A stretch of DNA of 64,000 nucleotides, taken from the NCBI RefSeq assembly GCF_008386585.1, contig NZ_VUOB01000010.1, forward strand, positions 304,984-368,983, read 5' to 3'. Made by a program: the position numbers and the translations under genes. Under the pieces are notes generated by a model. That model made no database searches. It was not told where the DNA came from and worked only from the letters and a program-made list of their open reading frames with translations. Below, piece after piece: positions 42,378 through 51,362 of this stretch. This DNA is from Solihabitans fulvus (GTDB lineage Bacteria; Actinomycetota; Actinomycetes; Mycobacteriales; Pseudonocardiaceae). Positions within the stretch are counted from its first letter, which is position 1. Each line of letters opens with the position of its first letter.

Positions 42378-42555
42378 TTAGAGCCCCTAACACAATGACT
42401 GTTCGGCTCGCGACGCCCAGGCAGACGATCTGCGGCGTTGTCGTCAGTCACCATGACTCCGTCATGCCTCCCTCCTCCGGTCACGACCCCTGCGAGACAT
42501 CTCGCCCACCTAGCCGCCGCTCCCTGATCGAACGCCATTGTGTTAGGAGCTCTTA
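42378..42555. mobile_element. MITE-like non-autonomous element with 17-bp inverted ends
   Basis: Terminal inverted repeats at 42381-42397 (GAGCCCCTAACACAATG) and 42536-42552 (complement of GAGCTCCTAACACAATG) differ at one position. They enclose about 140 bp with no transposase, and TTA is repeated directly outside both ends (42378-42380, 42553-42555). The ends and a 3-bp TNA duplication fit IS5-family elements (IS427/IS1031-like groups). The right TTA is the TAA stop codon of the proline dehydrogenase gene. The element fills most of the 250-bp gap between that gene and the thioesterase. Confidence 0.75.
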
Positions 42556-43479
42556 GCCACGGCCGGCCAGGGCACGCAGGAAGAACGTCGTGTTCGCCGG
42601 CCGTTCGGCCAGCCGACGCATCAGGTAGCCGTACCACTGCTCGCCGTAGGGCAGGTAGATCCGCACCGTGTTGCCGGCGCGGGCCAGCCTGCGCTGCTCG
42701 TCCGGCCGCACCCCGTACAGCATCTGGTACTCGAAGGTCCCCGGCTTGCGATCATGCCACCTGGCCCGCTCGCCGATGATCTCCACCAGCCTCGGGTCGT
42801 GCGTGGCGAACATCGGATAACCCTCGCCCGCCAACAACTCGTTGACGCAGCGCACGTAGCTCAGGTCGACCTCGTGCGCGTCGGCGAACGCCACCGAGGG
42901 CGGCTCGGCGTAGGCGCCCTTGCACAGCCGCACCCGAGAGCCCGGCCCGGCCAGCTCCCGGCAGTCCGCCTGCGTGCGCCGCAGGTATGCCTGGAGCACC
43001 GCGCCGACCCACGGCCAGGAGCGGCGCAGCTCGTGCAGCACCCGCAGGGTCGAGTCGGTGGTGGTGTGGTCCTCGGCGTCCAGGGTGACCGTGGTGCCGC
43101 ACTGCTCGGCCGCCGCGCAGATCCGGGACGCGTTCTCCAGCGCGAGCCGCTCGTCCAGCGCCTGGCCGACGGCGGACAGCTTCACGCTCACCTCGGCGCG
43201 GTCCGCCAGCCGCTCGGCGTGCAGCCGGTCAAGCAGCGCGAGGTAGGCCTGCACGGTCCGCTCGGCCAGCGCGCGGTCGGTGGTGTCCTCGCCGAGGTGG
43301 TCCAGGGTCACGGTGAGCCCGTCGGCGACCAGTGCCGCCGTCGCCCCGACGGCGTCGGAGGCCGTCTCGCCGGCCACGAACCGGCGCACCACGGCGCGAC
43401 TCACCGGGGCCGTCGCCACCAGATGCCGCACGGCGTCGTTGCCAGCCGCGGCGAGGATCAGCGTGCGCAGCGGGTTCAC
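42553..43479 (-). CDS. Proline dehydrogenase (monofunctional PutA/PRODH)
   Basis: A 308-residue FAD enzyme oxidising proline to pyrroline-5-carboxylate. Recognisable are VSVKLSAVG, TLDAEDH, RLCKGAYAEPP, ATHDPRLVEII, EYQMLYGVRPDEQ and the C-terminal IYLPYGEQWYGYLMRRLAERP. Length fits the monofunctional type; no partner pyrroline-5-carboxylate dehydrogenase is adjacent. GTG 43479 starts VNPLRTLIL. The TAA stop lies in the target duplication of the element at 42378-42555, so the reading frame is intact but its 3' flank has been replaced. Confidence 0.93.
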   Translation of the reverse strand: MNPLRTLILAAAGNDAVRHLVATAPVSRAVVRRFVAGETASDAVGATAALVADGLTVTLDHLGEDTTDRALAERTVQAYLALLDRLHAERLADRAEVSVKLSAVGQALDERLALENASRICAAAEQCGTTVTLDAEDHTTTDSTLRVLHELRRSWPWVGAVLQAYLRRTQADCRELAGPGSRVRLCKGAYAEPPSVAFADAHEVDLSYVRCVNELLAGEGYPMFATHDPRLVEIIGERARWHDRKPGTFEYQMLYGVRPDEQRRLARAGNTVRIYLPYGEQWYGYLMRRLAERPANTTFFLRALAGRG

Positions 43480-43510
43480 AACGGGAAACTGTACGGGTAC
43501 CGGCACCTGG

Positions 43511-44323
43511 TTACCGGCGAACCGGCCGGTCCAGGTGCAAGCGGGCGAACAGCAACGCCTCGGCGAGCAACTCGGCGCGCTCGGCGGGACCGCGCGCCTT
43601 GCGGGTGTTGACCTCCAGCACGACCTGGCCGGCGAAGCCGTCCGCCGCGAGGTTCTCGCACACCTGCGCGCACGGCTGGCTGCCCCGGCCAGGCACCAGG
43701 TGCTCATCCTTGGCCGACCCGCTGCCGTCGGCGAGGTGCAGGTGGGTCAGGCCCCGGCCCATCCGCTTGGCCAGCTCGACGGCGTCCATGTGCGCGGCGG
43801 CCGTGTGCGACAGGTCGAGGGTGTAGTGCCGGTGGCCGACGTCTGTCGGGTCGATGGACGGCCGGAACGCGGTCACCTGCACGGTGCGGCCCCGGCCGAG
43901 CGGTCGGCGCACCGGGAACATGTTCTCCACCGCGATGTCCACACCGGAGTCCTGCTCCAGCTCGTCGATCAGCTCACCGAACGCGTCGGCGTAGCGGCGC
44001 TGCCAGCGGAACGGCGGGTGCACCACGACCGTCGGCGCGCCGAGTTGGAGCGCGGCCTGCACGCTGCGCCGGAGCCGCTCCTCGGGGTCCGGCGACCAGA
44101 CGCGTTGGGTGATCAACAGGCAGGGCGCGTGCACGGCCATGATCCGAGTGTCGTGCCGCTCGGCGAGGCGGCTCAGGGCGGAGACGTCCTGGCTGACCGG
44201 GTCGGCCCAGACCATCACCTCGACGCCGTCGTAGCCAAGCTCGGCCGCCAGCTCGAACCCCGCGCCGGCCGGCTGCGGCCACACCGACGCGGTGGAGAGC
44301 CCGACCGGGATCGCCGGGCTCAA
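43511..44323 (-). CDS. Xylose isomerase-like TIM barrel protein
   Basis: A 270-residue AP endonuclease 2/sugar isomerase superfamily protein: PVGLSTASVWPQPAGAGFELAAELGYDGVEVMVWADP, AVHAPCLL, VVHPPFRW, VDIAVENMFP, HLHLADGSG and VVLEVNT are the strand ends that carry metal ligands (His, Glu, Asp). M. tuberculosis Rv0498 is at the same place. The substrate is unknown. TTG 44323 overlaps the upstream stop (TTGA). The proline dehydrogenase start is 31 bp downstream, so both may share a transcript. Confidence 0.85.
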   Translation of the reverse strand: MSPAIPVGLSTASVWPQPAGAGFELAAELGYDGVEVMVWADPVSQDVSALSRLAERHDTRIMAVHAPCLLITQRVWSPDPEERLRRSVQAALQLGAPTVVVHPPFRWQRRYADAFGELIDELEQDSGVDIAVENMFPVRRPLGRGRTVQVTAFRPSIDPTDVGHRHYTLDLSHTAAAHMDAVELAKRMGRGLTHLHLADGSGSAKDEHLVPGRGSQPCAQVCENLAADGFAGQVVLEVNTRKARGPAERAELLAEALLFARLHLDRPVRR

Positions 44324-45618
44324 TGTTTCACGAGCAGCAGCGCGGCCGGCGACACCGTGACGATCAGGCCGACCAGCACCGCGAGCAGCGTGGTCTGGAG
44401 ATCGTCGGCGCGCCGGATCTTCCTGACGATGATCACCAGGCCGACCGTGACGGCGAGCGCGAGCACCAGCGCGGCGATGGCCTGGGTGCGCCACAGCCAG
44501 CCGAAGCCGAGCCACAGGCCCGCGCCGCCGACCAGGCCGATGCCGAGCTGGCCGAGAATGACCAGCCACTCCTTGGCCGGCGACCTGACCGCGTCGTCCT
44601 CGGCGTCGTCCTCGTCCGCGTCGGCCGCGTCGTCGGCCTCCGCCGCGTCGGCGAACTCGGGCTCGGCGTAGTCGGCGTCGTACTCGTCCTCGTCGTCGAC
44701 GTACGGGCCCGGGTGCGCCTGGGTGTGCTCCTGCTCGGGGAACTCGTCGCCGGCGAAGTCCTCGCCGCCGAACCACGCCTCGCCGGTCCGCTCAAGCGGG
44801 TGGACCTGGGTCTCCTCCAGCCGGCCTGGGCCGAGGCCCGCCGGCAGCTCGCCGGTGTACGCGCCGCCGCCGACCGGGCGCTTGCGCAGGTCGGGCGCGT
44901 CGACGTCCGGGCTCAGCTTCGAGGAGATCCTGGGCAACTGCTCGGTGATCGGCTCCGCCGGCGCGGGCCGCACCAGGTTCGCGCGGGACTGCTCCGGCCT
45001 CGGCAGGCCGGTCCGCGTCTGATCCTGGCGGGTCGGATCCTGGCGAGCGGGATCTTGGCGCGTCGGATCCTGGCGGGCGGGGTCCTGCCTCGGCAGGTTC
45101 GGCCGGGACAGGTTCAGCTTGGACGGCTCGGGGCGCACCGGTTTCGGCGGCTCCGGCTCGTAGTCGACGACCGGCGGGACCTGGGTGGTCTGCTCGGCTG
45201 CGGCCATCGGCGGAGGCACCGCCCTGCGCGGCTCCGGCCGGACCGGCGGGCGTCGGTAGCCGCTCGGCGGCTCGACCTGGCGCGGCGGGACGTGCGCGTC
45301 CTCGTAGCGGGCGGGCTGCCTCGGCGGCGCCTCGGCCCCGCCCCTCGGCGCGCGGTCGTTCGGCCGGTCACCCGGCTGGTGCGGCTGGTGCGGCGCGACC
45401 TGCTCGTCCCGCGCGCCCTGCTGTTCCTCGCGGAGCGCGGCGAGCTGCCCAGTATCGGACAGCACCCGGTCGATGATGGCCTGCGGCGCGGTGTCCGACG
45501 GGTCCTCGGCACGCCGACGGCGTCGGCGCGGCGCGGCCTCCTCCGAGCTGCCCCCGTACTGGGCAAGCAGCTCCGCCACGGTGCGCTGACTGCGCTCCGA
45601 CCCGCTCTCTCGACTCAT
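44320..45618 (-). CDS. Proline-rich protein with C-terminal membrane helices
   Basis: A 432-residue protein. Residues 1-345 are a long polar, Arg/Pro/Gln/Asp-rich region with an N-terminal conserved-looking segment (QRTVAELLAQYGGSSEEA), a run of five pentapeptides of RQDPA/RQDPT type (about residues 180-204) and an acidic stretch. The end has three hydrophobic helices (WLVILGQLGIGLVGGAGLWLGFGWLW; AIAALVLALAVTVGLVIIV; LQTTLLAVLVGLIVTVSPAALLL). The place and layout match M. tuberculosis Rv0497, of unknown function. ATG 45618. Confidence 0.78.
   Translation of the reverse strand: MSRESGSERSQRTVAELLAQYGGSSEEAAPRRRRRRAEDPSDTAPQAIIDRVLSDTGQLAALREEQQGARDEQVAPHQPHQPGDRPNDRAPRGGAEAPPRQPARYEDAHVPPRQVEPPSGYRRPPVRPEPRRAVPPPMAAAEQTTQVPPVVDYEPEPPKPVRPEPSKLNLSRPNLPRQDPARQDPTRQDPARQDPTRQDQTRTGLPRPEQSRANLVRPAPAEPITEQLPRISSKLSPDVDAPDLRKRPVGGGAYTGELPAGLGPGRLEETQVHPLERTGEAWFGGEDFAGDEFPEQEHTQAHPGPYVDDEDEYDADYAEPEFADAAEADDAADADEDDAEDDAVRSPAKEWLVILGQLGIGLVGGAGLWLGFGWLWRTQAIAALVLALAVTVGLVIIVRKIRRADDLQTTLLAVLVGLIVTVSPAALLLVKH
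45014..45088 (-). repeat. Five tandem 15-bp coding repeats
   Basis: Five consecutive five-codon units encode RQDPA, RQDPT, RQDPA, RQDPT and RQDQT in the disordered part of the membrane protein at 44320-45618. Copies are near-identical at the DNA level, so the number may vary between strains. Confidence 0.7.
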
Positions 45619-45691
45619 CAATTCCACCGTGCCCCGTGCTGGCCAGTCCGTCCAGTGTCACCCGGCTGCCGCGCGACCTGTGTCCCGTCGG

Positions 45692-46648
45692 TCATGTGGT
45701 CCCCGTGCCAGTCTGGTGCGAGCCGTTAGTCTGGTCCAGCCGGCGCAGGATGACACCCTCCCGAAGCGCCCAGGGGCAAATCTCCAACTGCGTGAGTGAC
45801 AGGGCGGTCATCGCCGCCTCCGCGACGAGGGCGCCAGCGACGAGCTGATGTGCCCTGCTCGGGCTGACCCCCTCCAGTTCCGCGAGGTCGGCAGCGGACA
45901 TCCTGGACACGAACGCGATGAGCTGGCGCAGTCCCGCGTCGGTGAGCACGCGGCGGGTGCGCGGGCCGGCCGAGGACGGCGCCGCGCCGGTGAGCCTGGC
46001 CAGCGTGCGGAACGTCTTCGAGGACGCCACCACGCGGTCCAGCCCGCCTGCCTTCGGCAGCTTCCTCGCCACCGGGGCCAGCTGCTCGGCCAGCCACTCC
46101 CTGGTCTCGGCGACCTCGTGCCGGCTCGGCGGGTCGTGCCGGAACCTGGTCCTGGTCAACCGGCCGGCGCCGAGCGGCACCGAGAAGGCCAGTTCTGGAT
46201 CCTCGTCGCGGCCGCAGGCGAGTTCGAGCGAGCCGCCGCCGATGTCCAGCACCAGCAGCTGTCCCGCCGACCAGCCGTACCAACGGCGGACCGCGAGGAA
46301 GGTGTAGCGCGCCTCGTCCTCGCCGGAGAGCACCCGCAGCTCGACACCGGTCTCCCGGCGGACCCGGTCGAGCACCTCGGCCGAGTTGCCGGCCTCACGC
46401 ACCGCCGAGGTCGCGAACGCCATCAGGTCCTCGCAGCCCAGCCGGGCCGCGGACGCCTTGGTCGCGGCGACCGTGCGGACCAGCCGGTCCGCGCCGGACT
46501 TGCTGAGCTGGCCGTGCGGGGTGATCTGCTCGGCCAGCCGCAACATGGTCTTCTCGGACGTCATCGGCGTCGGGTGCGCACCCCGATGAGCGTCCACCAC
46601 CAGCAGATGGACGGTGTTGGACCCCACGTCAAGCACCCCAAGGCGCAC
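45692..46648 (-). CDS. ppx: Ppx/GppA family phosphatase
   Basis: A 318-residue member of the exopolyphosphatase/pppGpp phosphatase family, with the actin-like ATPase phosphate loops LGVLDVGSNTVHLLVVD and VLDIGGGSLELA, plus FATSAVREAGNS and ICPWALREGVILRRLD. It is the short two-domain form known from actinobacteria; M. tuberculosis Ppx1 (Rv0496) is the direct counterpart. It hydrolyses short polyphosphate or pppGpp in those cases. GTG 46648 (VRLGVLDVG) matches the mycobacterial start; GTG 46657 and 46672 are alternatives. Confidence 0.92.
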   Translation of the reverse strand: MRLGVLDVGSNTVHLLVVDAHRGAHPTPMTSEKTMLRLAEQITPHGQLSKSGADRLVRTVAATKASAARLGCEDLMAFATSAVREAGNSAEVLDRVRRETGVELRVLSGEDEARYTFLAVRRWYGWSAGQLLVLDIGGGSLELACGRDEDPELAFSVPLGAGRLTRTRFRHDPPSRHEVAETREWLAEQLAPVARKLPKAGGLDRVVASSKTFRTLARLTGAAPSSAGPRTRRVLTDAGLRQLIAFVSRMSAADLAELEGVSPSRAHQLVAGALVAEAAMTALSLTQLEICPWALREGVILRRLDQTNGSHQTGTGTT

Positions 46649-46759
46649 GCGGAGCACCGTACCTTGCCGCAACCACCTCGTATGCGTTGTGCCGAGTTAC
46701 GGCGTCCGGTCGGCGCAACGCGCGTTGATCCCTACAGGGCAGAACGCCGCCAGTGTGAT

Positions 46760-47440
46760 TCAGGACTCGAACTTGTAGCCGAGGCCTCGCACGGTCACCA
46801 AATGCCTCGGAGCGGACGGATCGGGCTCGATCTTGGACCGCAGCCGCTTCACGTGCACGTCCAGGGTTTTCGTGTCGCCGACGTAGTCGGCGCCCCACAC
46901 GCGGTCGATCAGCTGCCCCCTGGTGAGCACCCTGCCGACGTTGCGCAGCAGGTACTCGAGCAGGTCGAACTCCTTGAGCGGGAGGCTGACCTCTTCGCCG
47001 TCCACGGTCACCACGTGCCGCTCGACGTCCATCCTGACCGGCCCGGCCTCCAGCACCTGCGGCAGCAGCTCCTCGCTCTCCCCGCCGCGCCGCAGCACCG
47101 CCCTGATCCTGGCGATCAGCTCGCGCGCCGAGTACGGCTTGGTGACGTAGTCGTCCGCGCCGAGTTCGAGCCCGACGACCTTGTCGATCTCGCTGTCGCG
47201 CGCGGTCACCATGATCACCGGCACCGCGGAGCGCTGCCGCAGCTGCTTGCACACGTCGGTGCCGCTCATGCCGGGCAGCATCAGGTCGAGCAGGACGATG
47301 TCGGCGCCGTTGCGGTCGAACTCCTCAAGCGCCTCCTGCCCGGTGATGGCCACCGCCGCGGTGAAGCCCTCCTTGCGCAGCAGGAAGGCGAGCGGGTCGG
47401 CGAAGGACTCCTCGTCCTCGACGATGAGAACCCTGGTCAC
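46760..47440 (-). CDS. regX3: OmpR-family response regulator RegX3
   Basis: A 226-residue protein. The receiver has acidic pocket residues (VEDEE), phospho-acceptor Asp52 (VLLDLMLPGMSG), and the Lys of VTKPYS. The winged-helix domain contains RHVVTVDGEEVSLPLKEFDLLEYLL and LDVHVKRLRSKIEPDPSAPRHLVTVRGLGYKF. With SenX3 it senses phosphate limitation and controls pho genes and other functions in mycobacteria. GTG 47440 overlaps the senX3 stop (GTGA). The gap to ppx (111 bp) shows no clear binding site to my eye. Confidence 0.93.
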   Translation of the reverse strand: MTRVLIVEDEESFADPLAFLLRKEGFTAAVAITGQEALEEFDRNGADIVLLDLMLPGMSGTDVCKQLRQRSAVPVIMVTARDSEIDKVVGLELGADDYVTKPYSARELIARIRAVLRRGGESEELLPQVLEAGPVRMDVERHVVTVDGEEVSLPLKEFDLLEYLLRNVGRVLTRGQLIDRVWGADYVGDTKTLDVHVKRLRSKIEPDPSAPRHLVTVRGLGYKFES

Positions 47441-48720
47441 AGCGCTCCTCCATGTTCCGAGCTGCCGAGGTTGTCTGTGGCGACCGCCGGGCTGGTCGCC
47501 CGGCCGCCGTTCCCGTCCGCCGCCGTCTGCACGAGCGTCGTTGGGTTGATGCGGAGCGCCGCGCCGTCAATGGCACCGCCGGCGCCGCCGTGTCCGTTGT
47601 CGGACGCCTGCGCGAGCCGCGCCGGGATCCGCAGGGTGAAGGTGGAGCCGGTGCCCGGCTGGCTCCACAGCTTCACGCCGCCGCCGTGGTTGGCCGCGAC
47701 GTGCTTGACGATGGCCAGGCCGAGGCCGGTGCCGCCGGTGGCCCGCGAGCGCGCCTTGTCGACCCGGTAGAACCGCTCGAAGACACGCTGCTGCTGGTCC
47801 TCGGCGATGCCGATGCCCCGGTCGGTGACGGCGATCTCGACGTACCGGCCGTTGAGCCTGCGGCTGATCGACACCGGGCTGCCCGGCGGCGAGTACGCGA
47901 CGGCGTTGTCCAGCAGGTTGCTCAGCGCGGTCACCAGCAGCGTGCGGTCGCCCTCGACGAGCAGCTCGCTCGGGCCGTCGGTGGCGATCTCTATCCCGGC
48001 CGCCTCGGCGGCCAGCCGCGACCGGCTCAGCGCCTCCCGCACCACCGCGTCCACCTCGACGGTGTTCAGCTCGGGGAGCTTCTCCGCGCCCTGGAGCCGG
48101 GACAGCGCGATCAGCTCGGTGACCAGCTGGCCGAGCCTGGTCGCCTCGCGGAGGATCTTGTCGCTGAACCGGCGCACGTGCTCCGGGTCGTCGGCGGCGT
48201 CCAGCACGGCCTCGGCGAGCAGGGCCATCGCGCCGACCGGGGTCTTGAGCTCGTGGCTGACATTGGCCACGAAGTCGCGCCTGGTGGCCTCCAGCCGGAC
48301 GGTCTCCGACTCGTCGGAGGCGTCGACCACGGTGAAGCCGTCGCCGAGCACGCGGACCTCGGCGAGCACGGCTTCTGGCTGGCGGCCCTTGGCCTCCAGC
48401 GGCGACAGGTCGACCTGGACGGCCTCGCCGGTCTCCGCCACGATCTCGGCGGCCTTGCGGGCCCGCGCGTCGACGCGGTTGTTCCGCACGACACCGAGTT
48501 CGGTGGCGCGCGGGTTGTGCAGGACGACGTCGCCGAAGCTGTTGAGGACCACGACGCCGTTGTGGGCGGAGTGCACCACGCGGTGCACGAGGTCGGCGAT
48601 GGTCAGGCCGGACGGTCGATGGGCGGCGCGGCGGGCGAACAGCCTGCCGGCCACAAGACCAACGACCGCGCCGATCAGCAGGACGCCGATCGACAGGGCG
48701 AGGTAGCCCGATGCGGTCAC
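47437..48720 (-). CDS. senX3: Sensor histidine kinase SenX3
   Basis: A 427-residue kinase. One N-terminal helix (LALSIGVLLIGAVVGLVAGRLF) is followed by a PAS-like region (about 45-140), a dimerisation H-box FVANVSHELKTPVGAM (His about 156), and the ATP-binding N box DNAVAYSPPG, G1 VTDRGIGI and G2 GTGLGLAIVK. The C terminus has a 55-residue Gly/Ala-rich tail. High similarity around the H-box to M. tuberculosis SenX3 and the adjacent regX3 support the name. GTG 48720 is used. Confidence 0.92.
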   Translation of the reverse strand: MTASGYLALSIGVLLIGAVVGLVAGRLFARRAAHRPSGLTIADLVHRVVHSAHNGVVVLNSFGDVVLHNPRATELGVVRNNRVDARARKAAEIVAETGEAVQVDLSPLEAKGRQPEAVLAEVRVLGDGFTVVDASDESETVRLEATRRDFVANVSHELKTPVGAMALLAEAVLDAADDPEHVRRFSDKILREATRLGQLVTELIALSRLQGAEKLPELNTVEVDAVVREALSRSRLAAEAAGIEIATDGPSELLVEGDRTLLVTALSNLLDNAVAYSPPGSPVSISRRLNGRYVEIAVTDRGIGIAEDQQQRVFERFYRVDKARSRATGGTGLGLAIVKHVAANHGGGVKLWSQPGTGSTFTLRIPARLAQASDNGHGGAGGAIDGAALRINPTTLVQTAADGNGGRATSPAVATDNLGSSEHGGAL

Positions 48721-48860
48721 GGCGGCATCGTAAGCAGCCAACGGGGCCCACGGCCTAGCCCGCTAGGCGCAACCGTGACGCCAGTGACACCGTGGCGGCC
48801 TCTTGTTCCACCGCCGGCCAACCTCAGTTCACTCAATCGTGTCCATTCGCGACGGTCGTG

Positions 48861-48897
48861 CGCCCCCTCCGACACGGTCAACGCGTCGGAGGGGGCG
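48861..48897 (-). terminator. Terminator after the aldo/keto reductase gene
   Basis: Thirteen-bp perfect arms (CGCCCCCTCCGAC/GTCGGAGGGGGCG) around an 11-nt loop, 14 bp past the reductase stop on the minus strand and upstream of senX3. Confidence 0.7.
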
Positions 48898-48911
48898 GAC
48901 GTTCCCTCGAC

Positions 48912-49793
48912 TCAGTCGGTCTCGGCGGCGTTCAGCTCCGCGAGGTCACTTTCGGTGAGCGCGAGCGTGCCGGCGGCGATGTTCTCCTCAAGGTGCGCGA
49001 CCGAGGAGGTGCCGGGGATCAGCAGCATCGCCGGCGACCGCGCCAGCAGCCAGGCGAGCGCCACCTGCCGCTCGGTCACGCCGTGCCGGGCGGCCACCCC
49101 GCCGAGGCGGTCGTGGTGGATCGGCGCGAACCCGCCGAGCGGGAAGAAGGAGACGTAGGCGACGCCCTTGGCGGCGCACTCGTCCACCATCTCCGAGTCC
49201 TGCTGGTTGGCGATGTTGAACAGGTTCTGCACGCACCCGACCGGCGCGATGCCCTGCGCCTGGGCGAGCTGCGCCGAGGTGACGTTGCTCACGCCGAGGT
49301 GCCGGATCAGGCCCTGCTGCTGGAGCTCCGCGAGGACCGTGTACGGCTCCTCGATGTCGGTCTCCTCGGGGCCATGCACCCCGCCGACCCGCAGGTTGAC
49401 CAGGTCGAGCCGGTCGACGCCGAGCCGGCCGAGGTTGTCGTGCACCGCGCCGCGCAGCTCGTCGGGCGCCAGCGCGGGGAGCCAGGCGGCCTGGTCGTCG
49501 CGGCGCGCGCCGACCTTGGTGACCAGCACCAGGTCGTCGGCGTAGGGGTGCAGCGCCTCCCTGATCAGCTCGTTGACCACGTACGGGCCGTAGAAGTCGC
49601 TGGTGTCGATGTGGTTCACGCCGAGCTCGACGGCGCGGCGCAGCACGGCAAGCGCCTGGTCCCGGTCGGCCGGCGGGCCGAACACGCCGGGCCCGGCGAG
49701 CTGCATGGCCCCGTAGCCCATCCGGGTCACCGGCAGGTCGCCGCCGAGGTTCCAGTTGCCGGCTGCCGTCGCGGTGAGGTTCTTCGTTGTCAT
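48912..49793 (-). CDS. Aldo/keto reductase family oxidoreductase
   Basis: A 293-residue protein. The catalytic tetrad is visible as Asp and Tyr in HIDTSDFYGPYVVNELI and Lys in LVLVTKVGARR; the fourth position is near VNLRVGG. The NADPH end has IPGTSSVAHLEENI. It reduces a carbonyl compound; the natural substrate is unknown. ATG 49793 is used; a longer in-frame reading from 49829 has no ribosome-binding site. Divergent from the regulator at 49892 across 98 bp, so probably under its control (inference). Confidence 0.9.
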   Translation of the reverse strand: MTTKNLTATAAGNWNLGGDLPVTRMGYGAMQLAGPGVFGPPADRDQALAVLRRAVELGVNHIDTSDFYGPYVVNELIREALHPYADDLVLVTKVGARRDDQAAWLPALAPDELRGAVHDNLGRLGVDRLDLVNLRVGGVHGPEETDIEEPYTVLAELQQQGLIRHLGVSNVTSAQLAQAQGIAPVGCVQNLFNIANQQDSEMVDECAAKGVAYVSFFPLGGFAPIHHDRLGGVAARHGVTERQVALAWLLARSPAMLLIPGTSSVAHLEENIAAGTLALTESDLAELNAAETD

Positions 49794-49891
49794 GCCAGTG
49801 AATCTGCCAATCCGGGCAACCGCACGCACGCGGTTGGCCAGAAATGGCCAGTCGTTGACCCCGGACGGGGTACCGCGCAGACTTGACGGCG

Positions 49892-50539
49892 ATGAACATC
49901 GCAGACCAGGTCGTGGTGATTCACGGCGAGCAGGAGCTCTACGCGCGCACCTCGCACCTGTTCGCGGCCGCCCACGAAGAGGTCTCCTGCGCGGCGAACT
50001 CCCTGTACAGCTGGGCGGTGGCGCGCGGCAGGGTGCGGGCGGACGGCGGTTACCCGAGCTCGATGCGGATCCGCAAGCTCTACCGGCCGGGCATGCTGCT
50101 TGAGCCGGCCTCGGTGCGACACGTGCAGATGGTCGCCGCGCGCGGCGCGCAGGTGCGGATCAGCTTCACCGAGCTGAACGAGACGGTCCTGATCGACCGC
50201 GAGATCGCGATCCTGGCGGGCGACGCCTCACACGGCCCGCGCAGCTTCACCGTGATGCGGCTGCCCGAGGTCGTGCAGGGCGTCAGCTCGCTGTTCGAGG
50301 CGGCCTGGCTGGCCTCGGGCGAACTGGACACCTACGACCGCGAGCTGGCCGAGCTCCGCCCCCTGGCGCCGCGCATCGTGGAGGCGCTGAGTTCCGGCTG
50401 CACGGACGAGACGGCCGCGCGCGGCCTCGGGCTGTCGCTGCGCACCTACCGCCGCCGCGTGGCCGAGCTGATGGACACGCTCGGCGCGGAGTCCCGCTTC
50501 CAGGCAGGCGTCCGGGCCAGGGAGCTACGCCTCATCTAA
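49892..50539 (+). CDS. LuxR-type HTH regulator with N-terminal sensor domain
   Basis: A 215-residue protein. The N-terminal 145 residues resemble TrmB/phospholipase-D-like sensor domains of actinobacterial regulators (HGEQELYARTSHLFAAAHEEVSC; MVAARGAQVRISF; EVVQGVSSLFEAAW). The C terminus is a LuxR-type HTH (ALSSGCTDETAARGLGLSLRTYRRRVAELMDTLGAESRFQAGVRA). ATG 49892 is used; TTG 49883 is possible. It is divergent from the aldo/keto reductase and ends at a hairpin. Confidence 0.83.
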   Translation: MNIADQVVVIHGEQELYARTSHLFAAAHEEVSCAANSLYSWAVARGRVRADGGYPSSMRIRKLYRPGMLLEPASVRHVQMVAARGAQVRISFTELNETVLIDREIAILAGDASHGPRSFTVMRLPEVVQGVSSLFEAAWLASGELDTYDRELAELRPLAPRIVEALSSGCTDETAARGLGLSLRTYRRRVAELMDTLGAESRFQAGVRARELRLI

Positions 50540-50553
50540 ATGCGCACAGGACC

Positions 50554-50576
50554 GGCCAAGGGCGTGTCCCTTGGCC
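50554..50576. terminator. Bidirectional terminator hairpin
   Basis: GGCCAAGGG/CCCTTGGCC stem with a 5-nt loop between the convergent ends of the HTH regulator (50539) and gpmA (50589). Confidence 0.7.
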
Positions 50577-50588
50577 TTGACCGTGCGG

Positions 50589-51338
50589 CTAGCGGCCCTG
50601 GTTGGCCACGGCCTTGATGGCGTCGGCGGCCGCGGCCGGGTCGAGGTAGGTGCCGCCGGGGTTGGTCGGCTTCAGCTGCTCGTCCAGGTCGTAGCGCAGC
50701 GGGATGCCGGTGGGGATGTTCAGGCCGGCGATGGCGTCGTCGGAGACGCCGTCCAGGTGCTTGACCAGGGCGCGCAGCGAGTTGCCGTGCGCGGCGACCA
50801 GCACGGTCCTGCCGGTGCGCAGGTCGGGCACGATGGCCGACTCCCAGTACGGCAGCAGCCGCGCGACGACGTCCTTGAGGCACTCGGTGCGCGGCGCGTC
50901 GGCGCCGAGGTCGGCGTAGCGGGGGTCGCTGTCCTGGCTGAACTCGGTGCCGAGCTCGATCTCCGGCGGCGGGGTGTCGTAGGACCGGCGCCAGAGCATG
51001 AACTGCTCCTCGCCGTACTCCTCAAGGGTCTGCTTCTTGTTCTTGCCCTGCAACGCGCCGTAGTGCCGCTCGTTGAGCCGCCAGTCCCTGCGCACCGGGA
51101 TCCAGTGCCGGTCGCAGCCGTCCAGCGCGAGGTTCGCGGTGGAGATCGCCCGCCGCAGCAGCGACGTGTGCAGGATCTCGGGCAGCAGCCCGGCGTCCCG
51201 CAGCAGCTCGCCGCCGCGCCGCGCCTCCGCCTCGCCCTTCTCGGACAACGGCACGTCCACCCAGCCGGTGAACAGGTTCTCGGCGTTCCACACGCTCTCG
51301 CCGTGGCGGATCAGCACCAGAGTTCCGACAGCACCCAT
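50589..51338 (-). CDS. gpmA: 2,3-bisphosphoglycerate-dependent phosphoglycerate mutase
   Basis: A 249-residue glycolytic enzyme interconverting 3- and 2-phosphoglycerate. The phosphohistidine is in [10 protein letters not shown] (His12), with [38 protein letters not shown] and the second histidine in [17 protein letters not shown]. Full length for the dPGM type. ATG 51338. M. tuberculosis gpm1 (Rv0489) sits beside senX3 too; here the reductase/regulator pair has been inserted between them. Confidence 0.95.
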   Translation of the reverse strand: MGAVGTLVLIRHGESVWNAENLFTGWVDVPLSEKGEAEARRGGELLRDAGLLPEILHTSLLRRAISTANLALDGCDRHWIPVRRDWRLNERHYGALQGKNKKQTLEEYGEEQFMLWRRSYDTPPPEIELGTEFSQDSDPRYADLGADAPRTECLKDVVARLLPYWESAIVPDLRTGRTVLVAAHGNSLRALVKHLDGVSDDAIAGLNIPTGIPLRYDLDEQLKPTNPGGTYLDPAAAADAIKAVANQGR

Positions 51339-51362
51339 GCCGGCAAGCCTGCCACACACCGA

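Noticed and set aside
48721..48860. Possible RegX3/PHO box upstream of senX3
   Set aside because: GTGAACTGAGGTT and nearby sequence do not form a clear direct repeat with the expected spacing; too weak to report as a site.
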